The notes below the pieces were generated by a model, which had not been told where the DNA came from, made no database searches, and worked only from the letters and a program-made list of their open reading frames with translations. Of a stretch of DNA of 64,000 bases, positions 10,518 to 22,412 are shown piece after piece. The translations under genes were made by a program, and so were the position numbers. This DNA comes from Balamuthia mandrillaris (lineage: Eukaryota > Discosea > Longamoebia > Balamuthiidae). Within the stretch, counting starts at the first letter, position 1; every line of letters starts with the position of its first letter. Location of the stretch: NCBI GenBank assembly GCA_031835245.1, contig JAVKOQ010000172.1, positions 1-64,000 on the forward strand, given 5' to 3'.

Positions 10518-12323
10518 ATGCAGGCGGAGTTGGGAGATGAGTGGCATTTCGACAGCGACGACGGTGGCGACGACGAGCATCACAGCGGGGGGGAGAGTGA
10601 GGGGTTCTTAAGCCTAGAGGAGGATTCTTCTTCGGACAGCCCTCCTTCTTTTCCGAAAAAGAAGAACACCCGCAACGCTTCCCCGACCAAACACATAAAA
10701 CAAAATAGGCGAAAGTCGAAAGATGACCGCACTTCTCCTTCAAAGACTAAAAGAAAGGTGGAGGAAGCAGCTTCCAGGGAGGAAGATGAGTCTTCATCTT
10801 CGGAGGACGCTTCTCCCCCAAGGAAGCCGGTTGTAGTCGTGGCCACGAGGGAAAGGATCAACTTGGGAGGCGGTTCGCTCACTCCCTCCAAAGGTGCTCC
10901 TCCAGGCCCAAAGAAAAAGAAAATAAAGACGAGGAAGAAAAAGGAGAAGGAAAGCGATAAGGGGAAGCACGAGAAAGAAAGCGAAAAGCAGAAGGAAAAG
11001 GGGAAGACAAAAGGGGAGGAGACAAAACACAAATCCATGACCTCCCCTCGGAGAAGCCCATTAGTTAGTCCCAGGACAAAAACGGCAACGACATCCGCCA
11101 AGGAAAAGAGGAAAGCATGTCGTGACGAAGGAGGAAACAGCAATAACAACAAGGAACGAAGACGCAGGCGGGAGAAGTGTTCAGCCGAGAACAGCCCAAG
11201 GACCGCAAACACAACAAAAACAACAGCTTCTCCTCGTTCCTTCTCCTCCAAGAAGAGAGGAACATCGATGTCTCCTCGAAAAACAACAACCCAGAAGGCG
11301 CTAAGCCCTCGTCATGAAAACGGGCAGCCAGCGACAAAGAGAAAGACTTCCTTAGGATCCCCTCGGCGGGGTCCGAAGAAAAACGAGGATGGTCTCCATC
11401 ACCACATTGCTAAGAAAGAGAAAGCGGAAGAACAAAAGGAAGCGGAACTGAAGAAAGTGGAAGAACGCACATCAACGGAGATCGTCCCGACAAAGGAGGT
11501 GGCGACAGAGTCTCCTGAACATGGACCGCAGAAAGATGAACGACAGAAAGACACAGCGAGCGACGAGGGAGCAGAGAAGGAATCTCCTCGACATACACCA
11601 CAACAAGACACAACAGAGAGCGACGAGGAAGTGGGATCGGAAGTGGATTCCTCTTCAGATAACGAAGTTGAAACGCCGCCGTTGAAAGAGGCAAACGTGG
11701 AGAGGAAGGAGGTCACGCATGCCTTCAAGTATTCTCCTCGTTCGACTTCTTCAGCCTCTTCCTCAAGTTCAAGCAGCGAGGATGAGGACAAAATAGAAGA
11801 GGAAGAGGAAGAGGAAGAACATGAACAAGATGAACAGCAAACTGATACAAAGGAAGGAAGTGACGGTTTGAAAGCTCGTGGAAGTGTTGTTGAAGGCGTT
11901 GGTGATGAAAAGCTTGAAGCAGAACCAATAGATGAAGATGCCCATGAAGAAGAATCAAGTTCTTCTTCTTGTGCTTCTTCTTCTTCTTCTTCTTCTTCTT
12001 CTTCTGATGGTGAGGATGAGTTTGAAGGGGTTCGAAAGCAGCAAGAAGAGGAGGAAAAGGAAGAGGAGAACGAGGAGCAACGACAAGCACAGGAGGAGGA
12101 CGAAGCAAAAGAAGAAACAGTGGAAGATGAAGCAAAGAGAACAAGCGAAAAGGGATGCGACCCAACAACAACAGAGGAAAAACAAGAACAAGAAAGGCAG
12201 GATGAAGCAGAAGAAAAGGAGGCAGTAGTGGACAGTTCAACAGAAGAGTCCGAATCCGAATCAGAAGCCGAAGCAGAAGGAACAAAAGAAAATGAGACAG
12301 AGAACGACGCTAGCACCGAGGAG

Positions 12324-12355
<32 letters not shown>

Positions 12356-15300
12356 AGAGGAACATGAAACGGTAAACAAAGGGACAGAGGAGCGGGAAGA
12401 TAACAAAGTGGCTGAGAAGATAAAGGAGGAGGTAGAAGAGAAGGAAGAAGAGGAGTCGGAGGACGAGGACGAGGAGAAGAAGGATAAAGAGGAGGAAGAA
12501 GAGAAGGAGGAAGAACGAGAAAACCACGACGAGACAGAGGGAGAAGCGCAAGGAGTAAAAGAAGCAGAGAAAGCGGCACCAGTAAGCGAGGAGGCTGTTG
12601 ACAAGGAGCCTAAAGAGGAAGATCCAAACCCACAACAACAACTTGAAGAAAGTGATGACGATGAAGCACCAGAGGATGAAGAAGCAAGCGATGACGGTGA
12701 GACCGAAGAAGAGACAGAAGAAGAAGCAACACAGGAAAAAGTGGGAGAAGAAAAAGAAGTGCAGGTTGAGAAAGAAAAGGAGGAATCGTCAGACGAAAAC
12801 AAAGACACTTCATCGAGCTCAGCAGAGGAAGAAGAGGAAGCAGAAGACGAACAAACAGAAGAAAGAGAAAAAGAGGAAACAGAGGGAGGGTCAGACGCAG
12901 AGAATGACTTTGCAAACGAAGACACATCCTCATCTTTCGATGAAGAAAGGGTAGCAAACGTAAACGAAACAGCAGTTTGGCCCGAACCACGAAGCGAGGA
13001 AGTTGAAGTGCCACAGAAAGAGGAACAACAACTCCAACCCAAAGAGGACAGAGAAGAGGGTGACCACGCCAAAGATAAAGACAAAGGAAAGGAGAGTGCA
13101 GACGATAAGGAAGACAAAGAAGGAACAGAAGAGCAAGCCAACAACAATGGCAACAACACTGGAGCAATACCGGCTCCACCAGCGCTGCCAGACTTTTCCG
13201 GGTCGCATGAGAAGAAGAGCGCCAGCGAGGAGCTCAGCGCAGCGCTCTCCCTGGAGGAAGAAGAAGAGCTAAAGCGGCCCATTCCGCCCGTTCAGGAGTG
13301 GACCGATGCGGAGGGCTTCGTGGTGGTGCCCTACGCTGTGCTGCGCCTCATCTTTGTGCACCTTACGCCGGCGGGGCTGAGAACGGCCTCCTTTGTGCAG
13401 CGGAGGTGGAAGCAGACGGCAGAGAGCAATGTAATTTGGAAGACATTCTTCCCGCCCTCTATCACTGACACGTTCGACCGCGTTCATTCTTGGAAGAGGT
13501 TTTACAAAATGACATGTATGTGTTCTTTCCTTCTCTTCTCACTCCTCGATTATTCTTCACTCTTTATTCGCATGCTTCATTCTCATTCTACATTCACCCT
13601 GCTCCATGCTTCCTTCTCCACCCCTTTCGTTGGTAAAAACATCCTATAGGGAGAAGAAGCAAAATAGCCAAAGAGATCTTACACACAGAAGAAACGTATG
13701 TGAGCAGCCTTCAAACAGTGGTCGATGTCTACCTCAAGCCGCTTCGCGATGAAAACAACAAGCAGATTATCAGTCCAAAGGACCTTAAGCTCGTCTTCTC
13801 CGAGATAGAGGTCATTCTTGGCTATAACACCATGCTTCTTGCTGACCTTCGACAGAGACTCGCCCGCTGGTCGGTTGACCAACGTTTAGGGGACACTTTT
13901 GGAAAGATTGTGCGTTCTTCCTTCCCTCGCTGTGTCTCATCTCTTCTGACCACCATTTTGCGATGATGGTAGATGCTTTATTTGAAAGCATACACGCAGT
14001 ACATCAACCACTTTAACAAAGCGTTGACAACGTTGGCTCGCTTGAAGAGGACATCGCCAGACTTTAGAGCATTCTTGATGTACGCTCAAAACACCAAGAA
14101 GTGTAAAGGCCTTGAGCTGAACTCGTTCTTGATCATGCCTGTCCAACGAATTCCTCGTTATGTTATGCTTCTCGAGGTGACACACTTCTTCCATCCTCTT
14201 CCATTCTTTTATCTTATTTCTCTATTTAACCTCACAAAACAACAAACAAAAAGGATTTAACATCGAATACACATGAACAACACCCAGACTATGCGGACCT
14301 CTCTACCTCTCTCACCAAAATGAAAGAGCTGGCCAACTATGTCAACGAAAAGAAGAAAGAGGCGGAGAACATCTACGAGGTGATCGCCATCCAGGACAAG
14401 CTTGTCGGCAAGTTTGAGACCATCGTTATGACCGGCCGAAGCTACGTCCACGAGGGAACCCTTGTGGAGCTCATTTTGGCTCTGCCCAAACACAGCAACG
14501 CCTCCTCCATGAGGTTGAGAAAGAAGAGTCAAGGGTCCGCTGTATACAACAACGAGCTCGTGGCAGCAAAGAGATTGGAGCACCACTGCTTCCTCTTCAA
14601 CGACATGCTTCTTATCGCGAAAAAACTAAAACCTCTGAAAAAGGGCAGCATGAACAACCTGTTCTTCCAGAAGAAGGCCTTTCAGAAAAAGTTCCAGAAG
14701 AGATCCTCCATAGCGCTCCCGGACTCGTCCTCCTCCTTCGATCCAGAGGGAGATCGCTATGAGTACGAGCGACAGGTTCGGTTGACAGACGAGACGGTTG
14801 TGTTGGAGTTTCCCCACGTTCAGCTGAATGCCTCTGCTTCTTCCTCCCCCGGCGAGTCCTCCAAATGGAGCAAACACAACTTTCAGCTCATTTCTGACGG
14901 CCAGTCTTATGTCTTTGGAGCTAGCTCGGCGCAGGAGAAGGAGAGTTGGATGACAGAGCTCAGAAAGACGGTGGATCTGTTTTTGCTTCAACAGCAACAA
15001 CGAGTTGGCGTGGCGGTTGGGGTTGCTGGAAAGAGAAGCAGCGTGGGAGGAGTTGTGCTTCACAACAGCCTGGATCGCATCGCCTCTCCATCGTTTAGTA
15101 TGTCCGGATCTTCGCCGGGATTGCCCTCTCCTACCTCATCATCTAGCAGTTTGAGCAGCATCCCTTTGGATCCAAGAAGCGGTCCTTTAGTTCCCATTCA
15201 TGCTGCTCCGTTATCCCCTTCTTCTTCTGCCTCTCCTTCTCCGATTGGAGGAAGCAGCATTCTCTTTAGAAGTGGAGGGAGTGGAGGAGGAAAAACTCGT

Positions 15301-16137
15301 TCTGCTCCATCCTCACCACCGATGCAGCAACAACAACAGCACTTGGAGAGCAGCCAAAGCGCATCGTCTCTGAATCGCGTGGCGTTGCGCAATACTCTTC
15401 ACCTCTCTTCCTTCTCTTCACCCGCCTTGGACAGTGATGGCGGAAGTGAACAAGAAAACAAAGAACGAGTAGAGGGAGGAGAAGAGAGAACGCAGGAAAT
15501 GGAGGAGGAACCTCTTCCATCTCCGCTTTCTTCCGATCGGAGACATCACCAATCACCACGCACTCCTTCTGCTCCTTCTACCACTGCTACTAAACGCGGA
15601 GAAGAGAAATGCCCTTCTTCTTCATCCTCTTCATCCTCTTTTGTCTCTACGGAACGAACGAAAGAGAAAAAGCGAGAGCCAAAAGCCAAGAAGCAGAGCA
15701 GCAGCAACAACAACAGCGATGAATCGGACCAGAGCAGCGGCGAGACAGTTCTTTCTCCCGGAAAGTCTCGACGAAGAAGCTTGTTCAGCACGTTCGTTTT
15801 CTTCCTGTCCTTCTCGTTCCTTTCTTTCTCTAGTTCTTATGCTTGTAATCACAACCACAGGAAACTCTTATCACGGAAGAGCAGCAGCAAAGGCAACCTA
15901 GGAAGAAAGAGATACTCCACTCTTTCATCTTTTCCCTCCTCGCCAAAAAGTCAAGAGGGTCTTCACTTCTGCGAAGGAGGAGAAGAGGAAGCGGAGAGGA
16001 CGAAGAAGAAATCGACAAAGAAGAAGAAGGCAGCCTCCACCACGAAAAAGAAAAAGGTCAAGTCGCCCAAAAAACAACAAAACGGCGAAGAGGATGACGA
16101 ACAAAACGAAGAAGAGAACGAAGAAGAGAGCGACTGA
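10518..16137 (+). CDS. F-box / RhoGEF (DH-PH) protein with long acidic N-terminus
   Basis: Five exons (10518-13515, 13650-13909, 13973-14176, 14254-15791, 15861-16137) give 1758 aa. Residues 1 to about 930 are low-complexity: Lys/Ser-rich with recurring SPR motifs, then strongly acidic with long Glu runs. Around 930-1000 is an F-box-like segment (FVVVPYAVLRLIFVHLTPAGLRT then FVQRRWKQTAESNVIWKTFF). Exons 2-4 encode a DH domain: IAKEILHTEETYVSSLQTVV is the CR1 type, and LNSFLIMPVQRIPRYVMLLE is the CR3 signature. A PH domain follows (HHCFLFNDMLLIAKKL to about WMTELRKTVDLF). The C-terminus is Ser-rich then Lys/Glu-rich. DH-PH proteins load GTP on Rho GTPases; the F-box suggests coupling to SCF ubiquitin ligase. 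ATG 10518 is the first ATG of the frame. Confidence 0.85.
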
Positions 16138-16254
16138 AAACAAGTTCAGAGAGCGAAACTTGTTTTGTGTACTGTTTGTACTTGTACGAAAAAAGAAAAA
16201 AGGTTTAGTTACATTCATAGTTACAAAATAAACAAAAAAGAGAAAGGGAATGAT

Positions 16255-19054
16255 TCACATAACAAAGCAGCCGCTTTGCTTTTTCTTTGGCTGCCCATCG
16301 CTGCTTTGTTGTTGTTCTTCTTGCGAACTTTCTTCTGACGATGCGGAAGAAGGAATGATGGTTGTCGTTGTATTCTTCTTTCGTGTGGCTGCCAACAGTT
16401 CATCCAATCGAGAAGGTGTCAATAAAACGTTGTCGCTCGTTCCGCTTTCGTCATTCGAAAGAGGAAGTAGACGGACTGCAGTTCGGCCGGAACGAAGCAG
16501 TTGATGGGTGACGGCATCGCTATCGGCGTTGGGAGAGAGGATGAAGAACGGGATGTCCGTTGGCACTGTCACGTTTAGAGTTGCTAAGAAGAAGCACATC
16601 GCACATTCAGCTGCATTTTTTGATGTTCCGTTCTGTTGATGGGGAGAAAATGAATGCCACAAATAGAAAAACAGATATGCGAGAAGATGAAAGAGATAGA
16701 ATAAAAGAAGAAAAGAAGATAGAATGAAACAGAAATCATACTCTCGAAATGACGAAACGATTGGCATCTGAAATAGCTTCGAAGGGAGGGAGAGGGAAAG
16801 GAGCAGCGGGCACGGTTCCTCCACAACACCCAACCAAGAAGAGTTTTCCAGTGGCAAAAAGAGACACCATCCTCTCGTCAATGCTCTCGTAGGGGCAGCT
16901 GTCAAGATTCATGAAGAGGACTGCGTCCAACGTGCCCCAATCTACCGGATGGTCCTCGATGCTGTTCAGCGTCGATAGAATTCTTTTGTATTTATGCATT
17001 TTGATTATGTTAGACTGAAAGAAAGAAAGAAAGAAAAGAAAGAAAGAATGAGGAGAACCTTTGGCCAGTGATTGAATGCTTCTTCTTCGACAAAGAAAAA
17101 AGCTTTACCGATGAGGAGGATGAAGGCGAAGGTGAAGGCGTAGAAGCGGCTTCTTCGTCTCTCCGCTGCACATAAGCCCAACAATGCCCCAACGCAAAAT
17201 AATAGAATATACAACATAAAGAACAACAGGGACACATTCACAACAAACAAAAACAGCACAAAATGATAAAACGCAGTCAATCAACATTCCCCAATAACTC
17301 TCTCGGTTTCTTCTCTCAAGTGGAAAAGGAGAGAGAGGCAGAATAAATGCGATACTCACGACGATACCACTTAGAGTGCCAATTGAAAGTAGAGAAGACT
17401 CTTTTTCGTTGCTCGTCTCATATTTCTTCTTTATATCATTTTCGCTATGAGCATACATACAGAAACGATGAAAAGAATGAAGAGAAGAGAAGAGAAGAGA
17501 AGAGAAGAGAACGATGAAGAGAAGAGAACGATGAAGAGAAGAGAAGAGAAGAGAAGAGAAGAGAAGAGAAGAGAAGAGAAGAGAAGAGAAGAGAAGAGAA
17601 GAGAAGAGAAGAGAACGATGAAGAGAAGAGAACGATGAAGAGAAGAGAACGATGAAGAGAAGAGAACGATGAAGAGAACGATGAAGAGAAGAGAACGATG
17701 AAGAGAAGAGAACGATGAAGAGAACGATGAAGAGAAGAGAACGATGAAGAGAACGACGATGAAGAGAAGAGAAGAGAACGATGAAGAGAAGAGAGTACGG
17801 TACCTCCAAAGAAACGTGTTCTTCATCTTGTGGGACGAGGCGAGCCTTCTTCATCTTTGGCAACAACTGTAGAGAAGCACTACTGGATGAAGACCTGATT
17901 TCTGTATCGGGTCTTGATGAGGTAGTAACATCGTCAATCACTCGGTCGTGCTTCCTCTTAGTGGTAATCGTCGTTGTTGGTTCCTGTTCCTGCACTTGCG
18001 CTTCTTCCTCTTTGTCGCTCGGCTCTGTTGTTGAAATCTGCTGCTCTGCTTGCTGCTCTTCTTCCAAGACTGAAACGTAGGAGGAGTTCCATTCTTCGAT
18101 CGCTTGACCAAAATGCGTCTTCTCTTCTCTTTCTGCTACTTCTACACGCTCTTCTTGAAGTGGGCGAAGCGTTAAGTCGCTATTGAAGCTTATTCCCTCA
18201 TAAAAAGGAAGTGCTGGAGAGGGTGTTAAAGGTGGGAGAGAGAGCAAAGGAGGAAGAGAAAAAGAAGGAGCGACAAGAAGAACGGAGGATTCTCGTTGTG
18301 GCTGCCACAAAGGAGCAGCCAACGGGGAGACTTCTTCAAAGGGATTACGCCATTCCTCTTTCAAGTGATCAGGCAAACTGCAGTTAGCCACTTCTTGTTG
18401 CTTGAGAGTAAGCTCGTTTGCCTTCTTATCTTCTCTACACCGACTCAGCTGGTCAGCTTCCGCCGACTCAGTACACTCTAGCTCCGCATTTATCTCTTTC
18501 AACCGGCAGCGCTCCTTCTCGGATGCTATCATCACCTCTAGTTCCCGTTCCAAGTGTCGCAAGGAGCTAAACGCATCCAACTTCTCCTCTCTTCCTCTTC
18601 CTTGTTGTCGTTCTCGCTCTTGGTGTCGGCTGCGATGTCGACGGCGGTGACCGTGTCCTCGTTTATGACGGCGTTCGCCGTCACGTTTTCCTCCAAGCGA
18701 GGGCGAACGACTGAGGCTCCTGCTTCTGCTTCTGCTGCTGGAACGTCGATGGCGGCGTCTTGAGGGAGAGGGTGAGAGGTACTCTTTGCGTCGTCCTTCT
18801 CTGTGCTCAGTTGGAGCGCTTGAGGAGAGAAGAGGAGAAGAAGGAAAAGGAGAAGAGGAGGAAGAAGGTAGGGCAGAGATTGTTTTGCTACGCGGCCTGG
18901 CTCTGCTTCGGGTGGGTTTTGCTTTCTCTTCTTCTTCTACTTCGTGGGGAGGTTGAGGATGAAGACAGGAGAGAAGTTCTGCTGGAGGGGGAGAGCAGGA
19001 GGAGGAGGTCTTGCGGCTTTGGCTTCGTGCGCTACGCTGAGCTCTTCTCGTCAT
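16255..19054 (-). CDS. SR-rich protein with PIN/NYN-like domain and CaaX-like C-terminus
   Basis: Exons 19054-17804, 17398-17360, 17165-17109, 17014-16742 and 16632-16255, all phase 0, about 665 aa. The first ~170 residues are Arg/Ser-rich (RRSSSRSRSRSLSRSPS), typical of splicing-associated proteins; then acidic and coiled segments. Exons 4-5 hold a compact domain: LDAVLFMNLDSCPYES, LFLVGCCGGTVPAAPFPLPP, AAECAMCFFLATL and DIPFFILSPNADSDAV. This follows the strand/helix pattern of PIN-like/NYN nuclease-fold domains, with Asp in the first and fourth strands. The protein ends in a basic stretch and CFVM, a possible farnesylation box. Exons 2 and 3 (13 and 19 codons) are the least certain; other frames in 17000-17280 look hydrophobic but cannot be entered by an in-frame AG. 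Function not known; RNA processing is a reasonable inference. Confidence 0.6.
17466..17800. repeat. GAGAAGA / ACGATGAA minisatellite in intron 1
   Basis: About 330 bp of AGAGA-type pentamers mixed with repeats of the unit AACGATGAAGAGAAGAG, inside intron 1 of the SR/PIN-like gene. It is a pyrimidine run on the coding strand. Confidence 0.9.
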
Positions 19055-19728
19055 GGTATTATTTTTTTCTGTAGATTATTATCGGGAGGATTAGTCTCTT
19101 CTGGTTGTGATTGTGGTTCACAAATCTCAGAAGAAGAAGAAGAACATCGAAAAATAAAAATAAAGTAAGGAGGAGGCAAGAAAATACGTTACCTGTACAA
19201 AAACAAAGAGATCAGAGATTTAAAAATCTTTCTTTGGATTGAAGAAGAAAAATTGGTTACTCAGGCAGTCGAAAAGATCTTTCTCTTAAGAGTTACGTTG
19301 GTTTTTTTTTCTTTTGAGGGAGGGGAGCTCCTTCTTCTTCTTCTCCTTCTCCTCCTCCTCCGTAGTTTTCTCTCTTCTCTTTCGGTTACTTTTGCGCTAC
19401 TTTGTTTCAATTTTATTTTCCGCTTGGAAAATAATTATCGCAATCAAACCACGAAATTTCCGGCCGCTGGGCAATTTTCAGAGTTTCCATATTTATTGTA
19501 GACAAAATTTATCGACAATGTCGACATTAATCACCATTCGTCGTGGCCACTGCAGAATTTTTCCTCTAAAAATCGGTGCGGCAGGACCTGGCACTAACCC
19601 AAATATGGGTTTTTTGGCTCTTTTGCCATTACATTGGCATTTGTTGTAGACAAAGCCACGAAAAAAAAAACTCTAAAAAACGATAAAAAGGGGGAAAAGA
19701 AGAAAGGGAAGACACGACGCGATCGACG
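19055..19728. promoter_or_regulatory. Intergenic region with paired GT(A/C)GAC and GGACCTGGCAC motifs
   Basis: It lies between the minus-strand SR/PIN gene start and the plus-strand gene at 19729. It holds GTAGAC (19498) and GTCGAC (19520), 22 bp apart, and GGACCTGGCACTAACC (19584), 58 bp after the second hexamer. The same arrangement occurs in reverse at 22496-22595. It could be promoter architecture or part of a terminal inverted repeat. Confidence 0.45.
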
Positions 19729-20342
19729 ATGGAAGAAGAACAACAACGACAACAAAGACAAGGAGCGGGGGTGTTTGTCGCTGAGGAAGACATAAGCTAT
19801 TTTGTGTTTAGCTGCCTATGGCAGGAGATTTGTAAGAACCTGACTCAAGAGCCACGAAAGCTTCCAGTTGTTGTTGCAGTAGTGGTACCTCCGCCCTTTC
19901 ATGCTTTTGTTTGGGGAACAACTGAGTCCGTGCACTACAAGACGGAGGAACAGTTTCAGGCTTCACCGTTCCCATTAAACATGAGGAGAAAAAACTTCAC
20001 GGATGGCGGCTATGCAGAGCTCACGCCCGAAGTAACGGTGTCCTACGATTTCAAGAGGCTCAGGACAAAAATCAGCCTTCGTTACCAAGTTTTCAATGCG
20101 CATGGCACACTGCAGTGGCCACATGAGTTTAATGAACAGGTATGCTTGCTTTTATTGCTCTCTTATATATCTCTGAAGGTCGGGAAAATGCTCAAGATTT
20201 CTCTCTGCCCATGACCTTTCACCTCTTTGTGTAGCACCTTGAACTTTTGCTACAACGGGAGAGGCAGCGGCAGCGGCAGCTTCAGCACAAAGCGCTTGCC
20301 TTTCAAGGAGCTGCTGTGGAAGAGAACAATCACCGGAATTGA
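19729..20342 (+). CDS. Small protein of unknown function
   Basis: Two exons (19729-20139, 20235-20342), 172 aa. The intron is a clean GTATGC...TTTGTGTAG. Gln-rich at both ends (EEEQQRQQRQ; QRERQRQRQLQ), with a folded-looking centre (residues ~15-135) of alternating hydrophobic strands and no recognised motif. Exon 2 lies antisense to the last part of the minus-strand element protein. It may belong to the same mobile unit, since both genes share upstream motifs. If unspliced, the frame closes at 20214. Confidence 0.5.
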
Positions 20343-22412
20343 TTCCCGCGAAGCCTTGTGTTGACTGCGTCATCATCCGCTTGAGATCGGCGTGCGTGGT
20401 TTCAATGCCAAAGTTGCTGAACTTTTCGACCGAGCCTTCTCGCTCCAGCCAGTAGCCAAGGTGGTCAACAAACACGTGAATGTATGTAGTAACATCCCTT
20501 CCATTCCATGCCTGAATAAAGGCTTGCAAAAACACCTTTGCCTCTTGCTTCCATTCCTCATCCGTGATGCTCAGCTTTTCCTGCATTGCTAAACAGGCTG
20601 TTTGATGGAAAGCTGCCCAAACCTGACGAACTCGTGGAAGTGTTGTTCGAATTGGTGCTCTTCTAGGCATGCCTTCCTCAAGGTCTGCTAAAATGAACGT
20701 GTGATTTTCAAGGATGATTAAATGTTCACGTCTGTTGAGCCTGCTGTCTTTAATCCTCTTCTTGAAACCAACTCCAGAAGCTGCTGGAATAAGGTAAATC
20801 CCAATTCCAGCCATTCGTTCAACAAAAAGTTGTTGTAACCTTGGTCGTTCTGCTGCGAGCTCAATTGTCTTATTGATGAGTTTGCGAACTACGCCCATTA
20901 ATAGGTGAAGAAGATCTGGAATAACTTGCATTGGATTTAAAAACAACACAGGTTCAAGCACCTTTTAGCAAACAAGACCACCAACAAAAGTCAGAAGAGC
21001 AAATAGAAACAAAAAACAACACAAACCTGTCCATGATGATCTGTCGCTTTTGATCTCCTTGTTGCCTCTTCCCAGTTGATAACTGCTTTCCAATCATTTT
21101 TGACATCCTCTAAGGTACGAAAGCGAGTTTCTTCTGCTGAGAGTTCACCTTGTGCTAACTGCCGCTTTGTGACATTGCACCAAAAACAGCGACAGGTAGA
21201 GTTGCTGCGATAGAATTGATACATGCCACTAAAAACAGCCAAGGCCTTCAAGTCAACCACAATGTATGGCCACAGGTGCACCAATTCACCAGAAGAAGAA
21301 GTAAGTAGCACACCCTTTTCTATCCAGTCGTTGAGCACTGCTCGTTGATCACCAAGTTCTCTGATTAATGTTTCTCCATCTTCGTTTCCTAAATACAACA
21401 GCCAAGGATGACAGTTGTGTGACGATTTGAGCGCCTTCAATGTGGATTTCTTGCTTATGAACTCCATCGTCCCAACTTCCATTTGTAGACGAGTTTTTTT
21501 GGCTGCTGTAGATCCATCAAAGGCAAGCTTTAAAACAGGTCGATCTGCTGCTTGAAGTTTAGAAGATGAAAAGAGTTGCTGTACAAACTCTTTCGGCTGG
21601 TACATACTTCCTTTTCCACCTTTTGTTGCAACCAATTCCTTCTTGTTTAACAACTCACATTGCTTCTTTCGAACTTGATGTAGGCTTGCTTGTTTTGATA
21701 GCTTGAAAATATGAACAACCAACTCCCAACAACGATCTGGTATATGCAACACATTCTTCAACCAGACAAGGTCTGTCACACAAGGTTGATAAGTAGATGT
21801 AGAGAGGTTTGCTTGTAGCCATCCTTCAATCACTGGAGAAGAGTGAATAATGGCAGCCACTCCTAATACTACATCAACTTGGAGTGCTCCTTCCACTGCT
21901 GCTTTTGCTACAGCTACTCGCACGTTTCCTTCAACATCCCAAGTCACCTTCGTTTCAATCGCCTCCATGATGTCTTGCTTAGCTTCTTCTATTTCTTCTT
22001 CGCGTTGCTTCTTCACTTCTTCCTTTGCCTGCTCTTGCTTTTCCTTCTCTTTTCCCTTTTCATCCTGGCGGGTGGCTATCTCCTTACAACGGGCACAGGA
22101 ATCAGGTGAGCAGGTATGTTGAACTGTTGCTTCATGCTCTCTTCTTGACTCTTCTGATTTGTAACGTTTGCCACAAACAGAGTGACGGCACTCGAACCTC
22201 AGGTCGTTTGGGTTCTTCTTTCCAAGTCGATGGTTTTCCCATCGCTTGCAGGTTGTGCAATTAGTTGCATTACACGTATGCCCTCCTCCTCCCTTGCGCC
22301 TTTCATGTCGATTGAGGGTGGAGGTATCCTGTGCAACAAACCGTTGTGGTGAACAGTAGAGGTGCTCACAAACATAAGGCGGTTGGCGTTTGACTCTTTT
22401 TGCACGTGGCAT
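20152..22412 (-). CDS. Zinc-finger element protein, possible DDE-type transposase
   Basis: Two exons (22412-21027, 20961-20152), 731 aa. The N-terminus has C2H2-like Cys/His clusters (residues ~15-105: CEHLYCS...H, HTCNATNCTTC, FECRHSVCGKRY, HTCSPDSCARC), then a Lys/Glu coiled coil. The body has LKLAFDGS, WPYIVVDLKAL, a CRCFWCN knuckle, a D-L-L-H motif (QVIPDLLHLLMG) and a late FGIETTH. This order (Asp, Cys knuckle, Asp-x-x-His, Glu) is suggestive of a DDE transposase, but I cannot name the superfamily. No intact paralogue is in the window. The 3' end overlaps the plus-strand gene at 19729-20342 in antisense. Confidence 0.55.

Noticed and set aside
11399-13282. 627-codon minus-strand frame, Ser-rich
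   Set aside because: Antisense of the Glu-rich coding exon of the RhoGEF; Glu codons on + give Ser/Leu/Phe frames on -.
17105-17280. Hydrophobic frames suggesting TM segments in the SR/PIN gene
   Set aside because: The strongest one follows a stop with no AG between, and the others do not join in phase to exon 4. The region reads better as a pyrimidine-rich intron followed by the 57-nt exon 17165-17109.
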